64,000 nt of DNA from Mitsuaria sp. PDC51 (GCF_900113225.1 NZ_FOZE01000003.1:62001-126000), one strand, 5' to 3'. Shown: positions 1 to 8,506, counted from the first letter of the stretch. Numbers and translations: made by a program. The notes: generated by a model from the sequence alone, not told the origin.

Positions 1-1245
1 TTCCGCCGCGCGCTCGCGGACAGCCCGGCGGGCCAGCAGTTCTACGAGACCCGCACCGAATCGGTCCTGGACCTGCTGCTCGCGCGCCAGATCGAGATGC
101 GCGAGACCAGCTACTCGGCGCCGCTGGCCTACCAGGGCTTCACGCTGGACAGCGTCGCCCACGGCAGCGAGATCGTGCGCGAGTTCCCGCGACTGGCCTT
201 CGGCGGCGCGCATTTGAAGGATCCGGCGCGCGACTGGTCCGGCGACGTGACGCGGCGCGCGCTGACCGGCCTGGCGCTGGGCGCGCTGGCATCAGTGCTG
301 ATCGCGCTGGCGATGGCGGCGGCCCTGGCGCCGCATCACGGCGGCTTCCGCCAGGGCCTGAAGGACCTGCTGGCCGACCGCACGCACTACCCGTGGCGCG
401 CGGCGCTCGGGACGCTGTCGGTCATCGCGCTGCTGGCGGGACCGGTGATCGCGCTGATGGGCCACTATCACGTGTTCGGCACCGACCAGACCGGCAACGA
501 CGTGCTCTACCAGGCGCTCAAGAGCATCCGCACCGCCTTCGTGATCGGCGCGCTGTCGACGCTGGCGACGCTGCCCTTCGCGCTGGTGCTGGGCATCCTC
601 GCCGGCTACTTGAAGGGCTGGGTGGACGAGGCGATCCAGTACTTCTACACGGTGCTGACCTCGGTCCCCAACGTGCTGCTGATCGCCGCCTGCGTGCTGA
701 TGGTGCAGGTCTTCCTGGACAAGCACCCGGAGGCCTTCGAGACCGGCGCCGAACGCGCCGACCTCAAGATCTTCCTGCTCTGCGTGATCCTGGGCGTGAC
801 CGGCTGGGCGACGCTGTGCCGGCTGGTGCGCGGCGAGACGCTCAAGCTGCGCGAGGCCGACTTCGTGCAGGCCGCGACCGCCTTCGGCGTGCGCGACACG
901 ACGATCATGGTCCGCCACATCGTGCCCAACGTGATGCACCTGGTGCTGATCTCGCTGGTGCTCAACTTCTCCGACCTCATCCTCTACGAGGCGGTGTTGA
1001 CCTACGTCGGCGTGGGCGTGGACCCCGGCATGAACAGCTTCGGCGGCATGATCAACCTGGCACGCTCGGAGATGAGCCGCGACCCGGTGGTGTGGTGGAG
1101 CTTCGTCGCCGCCTTCGGCTTCATGGTGAGCCTGGTGCTGGCCGCCAACCTGTTCGCCGACGGCGTGCGCGATGCCTTCGACCCGCGCGCCCGCAAGCTG
1201 CGGCCGCAGGTGCTGTCGCTCAAGAAGAAGAACGCCCAGGCCTGA
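1..1245 (+). CDS. Peptide-type ABC transporter inner-membrane permease (DppC/YejE-like), 5' truncated
   Basis: The reading frame is open from the first base of the window, so the N-terminus is missing; an internal ATG at 97 is probably not the real start. About 415 residues are visible. They include a hydrophobic segment near 275-330, a second cluster from about 400, and the binding-protein-dependent permease fold with an FGTD motif before the core and an EAA-type loop (ADFVQAATAFGV...IVPN) that would contact the ATPase. Family knowledge: such permeases form the membrane channel for di/oligopeptides or peptide-like compounds. The double-ATPase gene starts 10 bp downstream, so the two are one operon. 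Substrate cannot be read from the sequence. Confidence 0.85.
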   Translation, partial: FRRALADSPAGQQFYETRTESVLDLLLARQIEMRETSYSAPLAYQGFTLDSVAHGSEIVREFPRLAFGGAHLKDPARDWSGDVTRRALTGLALGALASVLIALAMAAALAPHHGGFRQGLKDLLADRTHYPWRAALGTLSVIALLAGPVIALMGHYHVFGTDQTGNDVLYQALKSIRTAFVIGALSTLATLPFALVLGILAGYLKGWVDEAIQYFYTVLTSVPNVLLIAACVLMVQVFLDKHPEAFETGAERADLKIFLLCVILGVTGWATLCRLVRGETLKLREADFVQAATAFGVRDTTIMVRHIVPNVMHLVLISLVLNFSDLILYEAVLTYVGVGVDPGMNSFGGMINLARSEMSRDPVVWWSFVAAFGFMVSLVLAANLFADGVRDAFDPRARKLRPQVLSLKKKNAQA

Positions 1246-1255
1246 GGAGCGCCAG

Positions 1256-3280
1256 ATGCTGAAGATCGACGACCTCCACGTCCACCTGGACGCCGACGCC
1301 GGCCTGGTGCGCGCCATCGATGGCATGCGGCTGACGCTGGCGCAAGGCCAGACCTTCGCGCTGGTGGGCGAGTCCGGCTGCGGCAAGAGCATGACGGCGC
1401 TGGCGCTGATGCGGCTGCTGCCGGACAACGGCCGCATCGCCGGCGGCCGGCTCGAGCTCGACGGCCAGGACCTGTTCGACCTGAGCGAAGCCCGCATGCG
1501 CGACGTGCGCGGCGGACGCATCGGGATGATCTTCCAGGAGCCGGGGACCAGCCTGAATCCGGTGATGAAGGTCGGCGACCAGATCGTCGAGGCGATCGAG
1601 GCCCACACGCCGTTGCGCGGCGCGGCCGCGCGCCAGAAGGCGGTGGACTGGCTGCGCCGCGTGGGCATCCCCGAACCCGAGCGCCGCATCGACGAGTACC
1701 CGTTCCGGCTGTCCGGCGGCCAGAAGCAGCGGATCATGATCGCGATGACGCTGGCGGCCGAGCCGGACTTCCTCATCGCCGACGAGCCGACCACCGCGCT
1801 TGACGTCACCATCCAGGCGCAGATCCTGGACCTGCTCAAGGACCTGCAGCGCGAGCGCGGGCTGGGGCTGCTGCTGATCACCCACGATCTCGGCGTGGTG
1901 TCGGGGATGGCGCACCAGGTGGCGCTGATGTACGCGGGGCAGATCGTCGAGGTGGCGTCGGCCGCGGAGTTCTTCGCGGCACCCAGACATCCTTATGCGC
2001 GCCTGCTGCTGCGGGCGCTGCCGGACGCGCAGCGCCGCGGGGAGCCGCTGGCCGCCATCCCAGGGACCGTGCCGCCGTTGTGGCAGACCTTCTCAGGCTG
2101 CCGCTTCGCGCCGCGCTGCGATCGCGCCATGGCCCATTGCGCGTCGACGCAGCCGGTGCTCGCCGGACTGGCCGATGGGGCTGTAGGGCATGAAGTGAGG
2201 TGTCTGCTTTATGCCGATGCCACGGGGGGCGTGGCGGGAGGATCTGGCGACGTGGCGGGAGAGGTAGGGGGCATGGCAGATCGGGAGATCGCCGTCGGCA
2301 CCGGTGCCCCTCTCCGCTCAGACGCCTCCGCACGCTCGGCATTCGCTCCGAGGGGCACCGGTGCCGACGGCTTCGCGCAGTCGCCATCGCAGCCCCCCAT
2401 GCAGTCGACCGAGCAGTCGACCGTGCAGTCGCCTCGGTTGCTGCTCGAGGTGAAGGACTTGACCGTGCGGTATCCGATGGGGCGCGGGTTCTTTGGGGGG
2501 ACGAAGCGCTGGTTCGACGCCGTCGGCGGGGTGTCCTACTCGATCGAGGCCGGCAAGACCCTCGCCCTCGTCGGCGAGTCCGGCTGCGGCAAGACCACCT
2601 CCGGCAAGGCGATCGTCCAGCTGCTTCGGCGCGTGGCGGTGATCGGGGGGCAGGCCTTGCTGCATCCTCCGGTTGAAGCCGCAGGGCAGGGCGGGGCGCC
2701 CCAGGATCTGTTCCAGCTCGACGGCGACGCGCTCCGGGAGGCGCGCCGGCAGGTGCAGATCATCTTCCAGGATCCGTTCGCGTCGTTGAATCCGCGGCTG
2801 CGCGTGCAGGAAGTGCTCGAGGAAGGCCTGCTGGCGCTGCGGCCCGAACTCGATGCACCGGCACGCCTGGCGCTGCTGCACGAGTTGCTGGACCAGGTCG
2901 GCCTGCGCCGCGACGCGCTGGCCCGCTTCCCGCACGAGTTCTCCGGCGGCCAGCGCCAACGCATCGCCATCGCCCGCGCGCTGGCCGTGGAGCCGCGCCT
3001 GATCGTCTGCGACGAACCCACCTCGGCGCTGGACGTGTCGGTCCAGGCGCAGATCCTGAACCTGCTGCGCGAACTCCAGCGCAGCCGCGGACTCTCCTAC
3101 CTGTTCATCACCCACAACATCGGCGTCGTCGAGTACATCGCCGACGAGGTCGCAGTGATGCAGGCCGGCCGCATCGTGGAATCGGGCAGCTGCGACACGG
3201 TGCTCGGGCAGCCGCGCGAGCGGTACACCCGGACGCTGCTCGCGGCGGTGCCGCGCGTCGTCGCCCGATCGGTGGCTTGA
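1256..3280 (+). CDS. Double-domain ABC transporter ATPase (YejF-like), peptide importer
   Basis: A 674-residue protein starting at the ATG preceded by GAGGAG; an upstream in-frame start lies inside the permease gene and was not used. It has two complete nucleotide-binding domains: Walker A GESGCGKS at residues 38-45 with signature LSGGQKQR, and GESGCGKT at about 440-447 with signature FSGGQRQR. Both have DEPT Walker B motifs. The first domain ends with the oligopeptide-type Cys-rich C-terminal region. Fused DppD-DppF arrangements are typical of YejF-class importers. Residues of about 320-395 form an unusually long low-complexity linker, rich in G, A, S, Q and T, that contains a perfect 22-bp DNA inverted repeat. 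The linker is less codon-biased than the flanking domains. Confidence 0.88.
   Translation: MLKIDDLHVHLDADAGLVRAIDGMRLTLAQGQTFALVGESGCGKSMTALALMRLLPDNGRIAGGRLELDGQDLFDLSEARMRDVRGGRIGMIFQEPGTSLNPVMKVGDQIVEAIEAHTPLRGAAARQKAVDWLRRVGIPEPERRIDEYPFRLSGGQKQRIMIAMTLAAEPDFLIADEPTTALDVTIQAQILDLLKDLQRERGLGLLLITHDLGVVSGMAHQVALMYAGQIVEVASAAEFFAAPRHPYARLLLRALPDAQRRGEPLAAIPGTVPPLWQTFSGCRFAPRCDRAMAHCASTQPVLAGLADGAVGHEVRCLLYADATGGVAGGSGDVAGEVGGMADREIAVGTGAPLRSDASARSAFAPRGTGADGFAQSPSQPPMQSTEQSTVQSPRLLLEVKDLTVRYPMGRGFFGGTKRWFDAVGGVSYSIEAGKTLALVGESGCGKTTSGKAIVQLLRRVAVIGGQALLHPPVEAAGQGGAPQDLFQLDGDALREARRQVQIIFQDPFASLNPRLRVQEVLEEGLLALRPELDAPARLALLHELLDQVGLRRDALARFPHEFSGGQRQRIAIARALAVEPRLIVCDEPTSALDVSVQAQILNLLRELQRSRGLSYLFITHNIGVVEYIADEVAVMQAGRIVESGSCDTVLGQPRERYTRTLLAAVPRVVARSVA
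2291..2371. repeat. Perfect 22-bp inverted repeat inside the ABC ATPase linker
   Basis: Bases 2291-2312 and 2350-2371 are exact reverse complements, separated by 37 nt. Each arm contains the self-palindromic 12-mer GGCACCGGTGCC. The element is translated in frame as residues about 346-372 of the linker between the two ATPase domains. No such length of perfect pairing is needed for protein function. It resembles in-frame palindromic insertion elements known from other bacteria, but identity with a named family is not claimed. Confidence 0.85.
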
Positions 3281-3414
3281 GCCTTGCACCGTTCCGGTGC
3301 CGAACGAGGTTTCGTTTGGGTTCGTCAGGTGCCAGCACCTTCACGCCACATTGAAAGTCGCTGAAATCCGCCCGCTTCCAAGGCGGATGGGCGGAGCGCG
3401 CTCGGCATCGTGAT

Positions 3415-3441
3415 TGATATGCACCGTTATGGTGCAAATCA
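3415..3441. promoter_or_regulatory. NtrC-like dyad operator
   Basis: The core reads TGCACC-GTTAT-GGTGCA (3420-3436), which fits the published enterobacterial NtrC binding consensus (TGCACY-N5-RGTGCA). The symmetry continues outward as TGAT...ATCA with a single A-A mismatch. It lies about 280 bp upstream of the receptor start, a distance usual for enhancer-type activators. A TTTGGCACC...TTGGCG string follows at about 3447 but has GG/GC spacing one base short of a sigma-54 promoter. NtrC control is therefore inference only. Confidence 0.5.
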
Positions 3442-3630
3442 TGCCGTTTGGCACCCCTTGGCGACGGGTTTCGGGCGCTCCCCGCGCGTCGCGCGGCTGC
3501 AACGTCGGTTGCAGAGCGCCCTTCGGTGTTTACCCGCGTTTTCCTACCAGAAACAGGCTAGTTAAAAGCTGCATAGGGAGATTACGGGGGATTCCTTCGC
3601 AAAGCGGACAACAAACTGGCGCGGCCCTGA

Positions 3631-3686
3631 CCCGGGAACACCGCTCGGAGGGCGCTGGCCGAACCCCGGCCGCCCGTGTTCCCGGG
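3631..3686 (+). promoter_or_regulatory. Long stem-loop in the receptor mRNA leader
   Basis: CCCGGGAACAC (3631-3641) pairs perfectly with GTGTTCCCGGG (3676-3686). A second hairpin GGCCG/CGGCC (3657-3671) is nested inside. It ends 35 nt before the receptor ATG and has no T-run, so it is not an ordinary terminator. A role in mRNA stability or translation control is possible. Confidence 0.6.
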
Positions 3687-3721
3687 AACAAGCCAAAAGT
3701 GTTTCTGGATAAGGAGTCCTC

Positions 3722-6406
3722 ATGTTCAAACGAAAGAGCGTCAACACCGCCGCGCTGCTTGCCCTCGGCGTGATCGCCGCCCCGGCGATGGCTCAACAGC
3801 AACTGGACCGCGTGGAGATCACCGGTACCTCGATCAAGCGGATCGACGCTGAAACGGCGCTGCCCGTCAGCGTCATCACCCGCGACAACATCGACAAGAG
3901 CGGCGCGTCCAACGTGCAGGAGCTGGTCGATCGCCTCAGCTACAACAACGGCGGCGGCATCGCGATGGGCCAGTCGATCGGAGACTCCTCCGCCACGGGC
4001 CAGACCGGCGCTTCGCTGCGCGGCCTGGGTCGCGCCCGCACGCTGGTGCTGCTGAACGGTCGTCGCATGCCGATCTACCCGTTCTCGGGTCAGGGCGTGG
4101 ACTTGAACTCGATCCCGCTGGCGGCGATCGAACGCATCGAAGTGCTGCGTGATGGCGCCTCGGCGACCTACGGTTCGGACGCCATCGGCGGCGTCATCAA
4201 CTTCATCACCCGCAAGGATTGGCGCGGCGGCGAACTGTCGGTCGGCCTGGAGACCCCGCACTCGGTCGGCGACGTGTTCTCGCTGTCCGGCGGCCTGGGC
4301 TTCGGCGATCTGAACAAGGACAAGTTCAACGTCCTGGGCACGTTCAACTACCAGAAGTACGACCCGATCCGCGCCAAGGACCGTGGTTACGCCTCCACCG
4401 GCAACCGGCCGGACCTGGGCATCATCAAGGATTCGGGCAACACCTTCCCCGCCAACGCGGTGATCCCGTCGACCGGCCAGTACGTGCCGCTGGCGGCGAA
4501 CTTCCCGAACTGCGCGCCGCCCGACAGCTTCTCGTACCCGGGCGCCACCAACTGCCGCTACGACTACACCCACTACATCGATCTGGTGCCTGAGCAGGAA
4601 CGCTACGGCGCCCTGGTGAAGGGCACGATCGCGCCGTCGCCTGATCACACGCTCTTCGCCGAAGTCGCGTACAGCCGCAACGAGATCATCCTGGGCTCGT
4701 CGCAGACCCCGTCGACGACCACTGGCAAGCCCGCCTACCTGTATCCCGGTGGCGGCAAGTGGTACCCGACCGCAGCCGTGGACGCCGTGCAGCCGGGCTA
4801 CCGCGGTCCGCTGCGGATCTCCTGGCGGATGGTCGACGGCGGCCAGCGCCGTGACAAGGTGACCAACGAAGTGCTGCGCACCGTCGCCGGTGCCGAGGGC
4901 ACGCTGGCGGGCTTCGACTACAAGGCCGCCTTCGTCTACGCCGAGGGTAAGGCGCGCGACGACTATGTCAGCGGCATCTTCTCCGACACCCGACTGGTCC
5001 AGGCGCTGGCGACCGGCCTGATCAACCCGTTCGGCCCGAACGACGCCGCCGGTCTCGCGGCGCTCAAGTCGGCCGAGCTGTCCGGCAACAACCGCAAGTC
5101 CAAGACCAGCAACACCGGCGTCGACTTCACCCTGTCCCGCGAGCTGTTCAATGTGGGCGCAGGCAATGCCGGCATCGCCTTCGGCGGTGAATTCCGCAAG
5201 GAGAAGTACCACGACGGCTACTCCGACATCGCCGGCTCCGGCGACATCGTCGGCGGCTCCGGCAACGCCGGCGCGGTGACCGGCCAGCGTGACGTCAGCG
5301 GCATCTTCGCCGAGGCGAACTTCCCGGTGCACAAGATGCTGGAACTCAACGCGGCCGTCCGCCACGACCGCTACAGCGGCACGAAGGGCGAGTCGCGTGA
5401 CGGTTCGTTCAGCTCGCCGAGCCTGTCGTCCACGAGCCCGAAGTTCTCCGTCCGCTTCACCCCGATGACCGGCGTGCTGCTGCGCGCCTCGGCCGGCAAG
5501 GGCTTCCGCGCCCCGGCTCTGGACAACCTGTACGCGCCGTCCGCCGGCACGAACACGGGCAGCAACTACACCGATCCGTTCTATGAAGCGCTGCGCGGCT
5601 GCACGGCCTTCCCGAATACCGATCACTGCAGCACGCAGCTGACCGCGGTGAACAACAGCAACCCGAACCTGAAGCCGGAGAAGTCCAAGACCTTCACCGC
5701 GGGCCTGGTGTTCGAGCTGATCAAGGACACGACAGTCGGAATCGATTACTTCGACATCAAGATCACCAACGGCATCCGTGCGCTGACCGGCGACGACATC
5801 CTGAAGGACTGGTTCAAGAACCAGACTGGCCCGACGACCAGCTCGTCGGTGTTCTCGAGCCGCCTGGTTCGCGACCCGGTCACCGGCTACCTGGACCACG
5901 TCGACGCCTCGCTGGAGAACGTCGGCCAGGCTCGCGTCAAGGGCTTCGACCTGAGCGCGCGCACCCGCCTGCGCACCGAGTGGGGCACGTTCACGCCGGG
6001 CTGGGAAGGCACCATCCTGACCAAGAGCACGGAAACGAACGTGATCTCCGGCGACACCGTCGACAACCTGGGCAAGTACGCCGTGGGCGGCCCGGTGATC
6101 CGCTTCAAGCAGACCTTCTCGGTCGACTGGGACATGGGCAACTGGGGCGTCGGCGCCCGCTACTTCCGCCAGAACGGTTACCAGGACTACGACGAGGTCA
6201 GCAAGGTCAAGCATTACGACCTGGCCGACCTCCAGACGACCTACAAGGGCGTGAAGAACATGATCTTCACGGTCGGTATCCGCAACCTGTTCGACAAGAA
6301 GCCGCCGTCGACCGTCCAGGAAGACTACTTCCAGGTGGGCTTCGACCCGACGTACGCCGACGTGAAGGGCCGCACCTTCTACCTGCGCGGCACCTACCGC
6401 TTCTGA
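3722..6406 (+). CDS. TonB-dependent outer-membrane receptor
   Basis: An 894-residue protein beginning at an ATG with AAGGAG upstream. Residues 1-24 form a Sec signal peptide ending APAMA-QQQ. Next come a short TonB-box-like stretch (DRVEITGTSIKR), a plug domain (about 35-160) with the family motifs RGLGRARTLVLLNGRR, LRDGASATYGSDAIGGVINFITR, and a long beta-barrel with the TonB-dep_Rec motif LKPEKSKTFTAGLVFE. The last residue is an aromatic F (TYRF), as required for outer-membrane insertion. This is the large carbohydrate/peptide-type receptor seen in Caulobacter and Xanthomonas relatives rather than a classic siderophore receptor with an N-terminal signalling domain, which is absent. An oxygenase gene follows after a terminator, and a TonB motor operon lies 1.4 kb downstream. 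Confidence 0.92.
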   Translation: MFKRKSVNTAALLALGVIAAPAMAQQQLDRVEITGTSIKRIDAETALPVSVITRDNIDKSGASNVQELVDRLSYNNGGGIAMGQSIGDSSATGQTGASLRGLGRARTLVLLNGRRMPIYPFSGQGVDLNSIPLAAIERIEVLRDGASATYGSDAIGGVINFITRKDWRGGELSVGLETPHSVGDVFSLSGGLGFGDLNKDKFNVLGTFNYQKYDPIRAKDRGYASTGNRPDLGIIKDSGNTFPANAVIPSTGQYVPLAANFPNCAPPDSFSYPGATNCRYDYTHYIDLVPEQERYGALVKGTIAPSPDHTLFAEVAYSRNEIILGSSQTPSTTTGKPAYLYPGGGKWYPTAAVDAVQPGYRGPLRISWRMVDGGQRRDKVTNEVLRTVAGAEGTLAGFDYKAAFVYAEGKARDDYVSGIFSDTRLVQALATGLINPFGPNDAAGLAALKSAELSGNNRKSKTSNTGVDFTLSRELFNVGAGNAGIAFGGEFRKEKYHDGYSDIAGSGDIVGGSGNAGAVTGQRDVSGIFAEANFPVHKMLELNAAVRHDRYSGTKGESRDGSFSSPSLSSTSPKFSVRFTPMTGVLLRASAGKGFRAPALDNLYAPSAGTNTGSNYTDPFYEALRGCTAFPNTDHCSTQLTAVNNSNPNLKPEKSKTFTAGLVFELIKDTTVGIDYFDIKITNGIRALTGDDILKDWFKNQTGPTTSSSVFSSRLVRDPVTGYLDHVDASLENVGQARVKGFDLSARTRLRTEWGTFTPGWEGTILTKSTETNVISGDTVDNLGKYAVGGPVIRFKQTFSVDWDMGNWGVGARYFRQNGYQDYDEVSKVKHYDLADLQTTYKGVKNMIFTVGIRNLFDKKPPSTVQEDYFQVGFDPTYADVKGRTFYLRGTYRF

Positions 6407-6433
6407 TCCGGGTCTCTTGACCTGACCTGATCC

Positions 6434-6460
6434 GCAGGCCCTTCGGGGCCTGCTTTCGTT
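6434..6460 (+). terminator. Rho-independent terminator after the receptor gene
   Basis: An 8-bp stem GCAGGCCC/GGGCCTGC with a TTCG tetraloop (6434-6453) is followed by TTTCGTT. It lies 28 bp after the receptor stop and 25 bp before the oxygenase start, so the oxygenase is read either by read-through or from its own promoter. Confidence 0.8.
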
Positions 6461-6484
6461 GGGGCTGGCATCATCAAGGCTTCC

Positions 6485-7186
6485 ATGAACTATCTGAACC
6501 CCACGCTGGATTTCGCCGCGCTCGGCCGGACGCTGCGCGCCGATGGCCGAGTGCTTATTCGCGACTTTTTCGTGCCCGAGGTGGCCGAGGCCCTGGACCG
6601 GGCGCTGCAGGCGATCGACTGGGAGCTGGTCTATCGCGACGCGACCGGCGACCGCCGCCTGACCGGCGAGCAGCTGCGCGCGCTCACGCCCCAGCAGCGC
6701 ATGCAGCTGACCGAGGGCATCCACGGGATCGCGCGCGAGGGCTTCCAGTTTTCGTTCTTCTCCGACTCGCTGGTCCGCGCGGTCAAGGACGGCCGCTCCG
6801 ACCTGCTGGCCCGCTTCATGCGCTGGATGGCGGACGACGCCTTCCTGTCGCCGATGCGCGAGCTCAGCGGTGACCCCGAAATCAATGGCGTCTTCGCCCA
6901 GGCGACGATGTACTCGCGCGGTAACTTCCTCACCACCCACGACGACCATGTCGACCGCGAGGACCGCCGGATCGCCTACGTGATCAACCTCACGCCGCGC
7001 TGGCGGCCCGACTGGGGCGGGATGCTCCACTTCACCGCGGAGGACGGATCGGTGCTCGACACCTTCTTCCCCCACTTCAATTCACTGTCGCTGTTCACTG
7101 TGCCGCAGCGACATTTCGTCTCCTACGTGCCGCCATTCGCCATGGCGGAGCGCCAGGCGATCACCGGCTGGCTGATCGCGGCGTAA
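6485..7186 (+). CDS. 2-oxoglutarate/Fe(II)-dependent oxygenase, prolyl-4-hydroxylase type
   Basis: A 233-residue cytoplasmic protein without signal peptide or membrane segments. The double-stranded beta-helix metal triad is visible: H152-x-D154 in the string TTHDDHVD, and a distal H210 in VPQRHFVSYV. R223 is placed to bind the 2-oxoglutarate carboxylate. The segment YVINLTPRWRPDWGG matches prolyl-hydroxylase-like family members. Related enzymes are often encoded beside large TonB-dependent receptors, as here. The substrate is unknown; hydroxylation of an imported peptide or amino acid is only an inference from context. Confidence 0.82.
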   Translation: MNYLNPTLDFAALGRTLRADGRVLIRDFFVPEVAEALDRALQAIDWELVYRDATGDRRLTGEQLRALTPQQRMQLTEGIHGIAREGFQFSFFSDSLVRAVKDGRSDLLARFMRWMADDAFLSPMRELSGDPEINGVFAQATMYSRGNFLTTHDDHVDREDRRIAYVINLTPRWRPDWGGMLHFTAEDGSVLDTFFPHFNSLSLFTVPQRHFVSYVPPFAMAERQAITGWLIAA

Positions 7187-7762
7187 GCGGCACGCGGATT
7201 GCTGGGGGCTAGCGGCTGTTCGTTCCGTAACCTCTTCGCGGGTTAGCCCTAGCACCCCGAGGAAGGTGAGCAGAGGGCATACCAGTAGAATACCAGGGTA
7301 GGAGGGGTGACCCTCCGGCGACGGCGCCGCTGTAACCGCAGGTGACCCGTGCGATGGGCGATGCCCGCATGCTCGGGCAAACCCCATGGCTGGCGGCTTG
7401 CGCATGTCGTTTATGATCAAGGTCGTGAAAGGTAGCCGAAATCTGTAGTTTTCCTACGGTTTTCTGACTGATCCTTGAGACGCCCGCGGCCACAAGCTGA
7501 CGGGCATTTTTGTTGAGTCGGGTTCGTATCGTGCCCTGGGTTTTCGAGTCTTCGTGTGTCCATCCTGCATTCGGCGGGTCGGCGGTCCGTGGCGCTTCGG
7601 CGGCTTGGCACCGTTCGCTTCCGTCGCTCGCACAGCCGGCAAGACAGGCGCTGCTGACCCCAGGTTGCGGCGCGAACGCCTGATCCGACCAGACGCTGTG
7701 TTGAGTCGAACTCCCCTTGTAGCTTCGATGAAAGTAATTCGCAGTTTGATGAAGGAGCGCGC
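7187..7762. other. Long intergenic region upstream of tonB with several hairpins
   Basis: These 576 bases hold no supported gene; the open frames on both strands have poor codon bias and resemble no family. I see a GNRA-type hairpin GGAGGG-GTGA-CCCTCC at 7301-7316 and GCCCG...CGGGC at 7363-7378. A weak stem CTGTAG/CTACGG near 7444-7462 is followed by TTTTCTG, and GCCCG...CGGGC at about 7483-7506 is followed by ATTTTTG. The order of stems and T-runs could be an attenuated leader for tonB, but it matches no riboswitch class I can recognise. Confidence 0.5.
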
Positions 7763-8404
7763 ATGAACTTTGCGCAGGATAAAGGCGGGTCATCGCGCCT
7801 GACGGGCTTCGGCCTCGTTGTCTTGGTCCACGTCCTGATCGTCGGCGCCCTGGCCAGCGGCCTGGCGACGAAGATCAAGGAGGCGGTGAAGGGCCCGATC
7901 GACGTCAAGGTCGTCGAGGAAAAGGTCAAGCCGCCGCCGCCGCCTGAAAAGGTCGTGCCGCCGCCCCCGGACATCAAGGCGCCGCCGCCGCCGTTCGTGC
8001 CGCCGCCCGAAGTCGTCGTGACGGCCCCGCCGCCGCCGACCCAGACGGTGGCCGTGCAGTCGACGACGCCGCCTCCGGCCCAGGAGTTCCGCCCGGCACC
8101 GCCGCCGGCCGCTCCCGCGCCGCCGGCCCCGCCGGCCCCGAAGGTGCGTTCGGCGATCGGCAGCTGCAGCAAGATGGGCAAGCCGGAAATGCCGGCGCTC
8201 AACTGGAGCGGCACTGCCAGCTACAAGGCCACGTTCACCGTCAGGGGTGGCAAGGTGGTCGAGATCTCCCTGGCGACCCTGCGTGGCGCCAGCGACCGCA
8301 AGGCGGATCGCGCGCTCAAGAACGCGATCACCTCGACGCTGTCGGAGACCTATGAATGCGTGGACGCGGTCCTGGAACAGGAATTCGTGTTCAACATGGA
8401 ATGA
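7763..8404 (+). CDS. tonB: TonB energy transducer
   Basis: A 213-residue protein with start ATG after AAGGAG. Architecture: a short cytoplasmic N-terminus; one membrane anchor at about 15-35 (FGLVVLVHVLIVGALASGL); a long periplasmic Pro-rich spacer at about 53-125 with many PPPPP and PPA units; and a C-terminal domain at about 130-213 with the TonB-C pattern (YKATFTVRGGKVVEISL ... EQEFVFNME). It couples the proton-motive force harvested by ExbB/ExbD to outer-membrane receptors such as the one at 3722. It is first in the tonB-exbB-exbD-exbD order, so it probably shares a transcript with them. Confidence 0.93.
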   Translation: MNFAQDKGGSSRLTGFGLVVLVHVLIVGALASGLATKIKEAVKGPIDVKVVEEKVKPPPPPEKVVPPPPDIKAPPPPFVPPPEVVVTAPPPPTQTVAVQSTTPPPAQEFRPAPPPAAPAPPAPPAPKVRSAIGSCSKMGKPEMPALNWSGTASYKATFTVRGGKVVEISLATLRGASDRKADRALKNAITSTLSETYECVDAVLEQEFVFNME

Positions 8405-8439
8405 TCCGCGGGACCGTCCGACCCGCGATCGACTGAATA

Positions 8440-8460
8440 CGGAGCGCCCGACGCGCTCCG
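8440..8460 (+). other. Intercistronic hairpin between tonB and exbB
   Basis: CGGAGCGC (8440-8447) pairs with GCGCTCCG (8453-8460) around a 5-nt loop. No T-run follows directly; an isolated TTTTT occurs 25 nt later. It could set different mRNA levels for tonB and exbB by processing or partial termination. Confidence 0.5.
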
Positions 8461-8506
8461 GACCCCTCAACCTGAGTTCAAGACTTTTTGCGTAGGAGCT
8501 AACTCC

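Larger units (their letters stand above)
3281..3721. other. Intergenic leader region upstream of TonB-dependent receptor
   Basis: There is no convincing gene in these 441 bases. Notable contents are a short dyad GGTGC-CA-GCACC near 3331, a 7-bp stem ATCCGCC/GGCGGAT at about 3366-3388 just after the ABC operon (no T-run), a strong NtrC-like dyad at 3415-3441 and a large hairpin at 3631-3686. The receptor start codon follows the Shine-Dalgarno AAGGAG. The composition is more AT-rich around 3545-3615, where a promoter could lie, but I could not pick a clear -35/-10 pair. Confidence 0.6.

Noticed and set aside
3447-3462. Sigma-54-like string TTTGGCACCCCTTGGCG
   Set aside because: The GG-to-GC spacing is nine bases instead of the required ten, so a real -24/-12 promoter is unlikely.
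3530-7075. A 1181-codon open frame on the minus strand opposite the TonB-dependent receptor and the oxygenase
   Set aside because: It is a shadow of GC-rich third positions. Its protein is Arg/Ala/Val/Gln-rich without family motifs, while the plus-strand genes have strong motifs.
7301-7400. Possible c-di-GMP (GEMM) riboswitch because of the GGGCAAACC string
   Set aside because: The other conserved GEMM blocks (GGGACGCAAAGCC and the GGTAGCGGGGTTACC arm) are missing and the stems do not fit.
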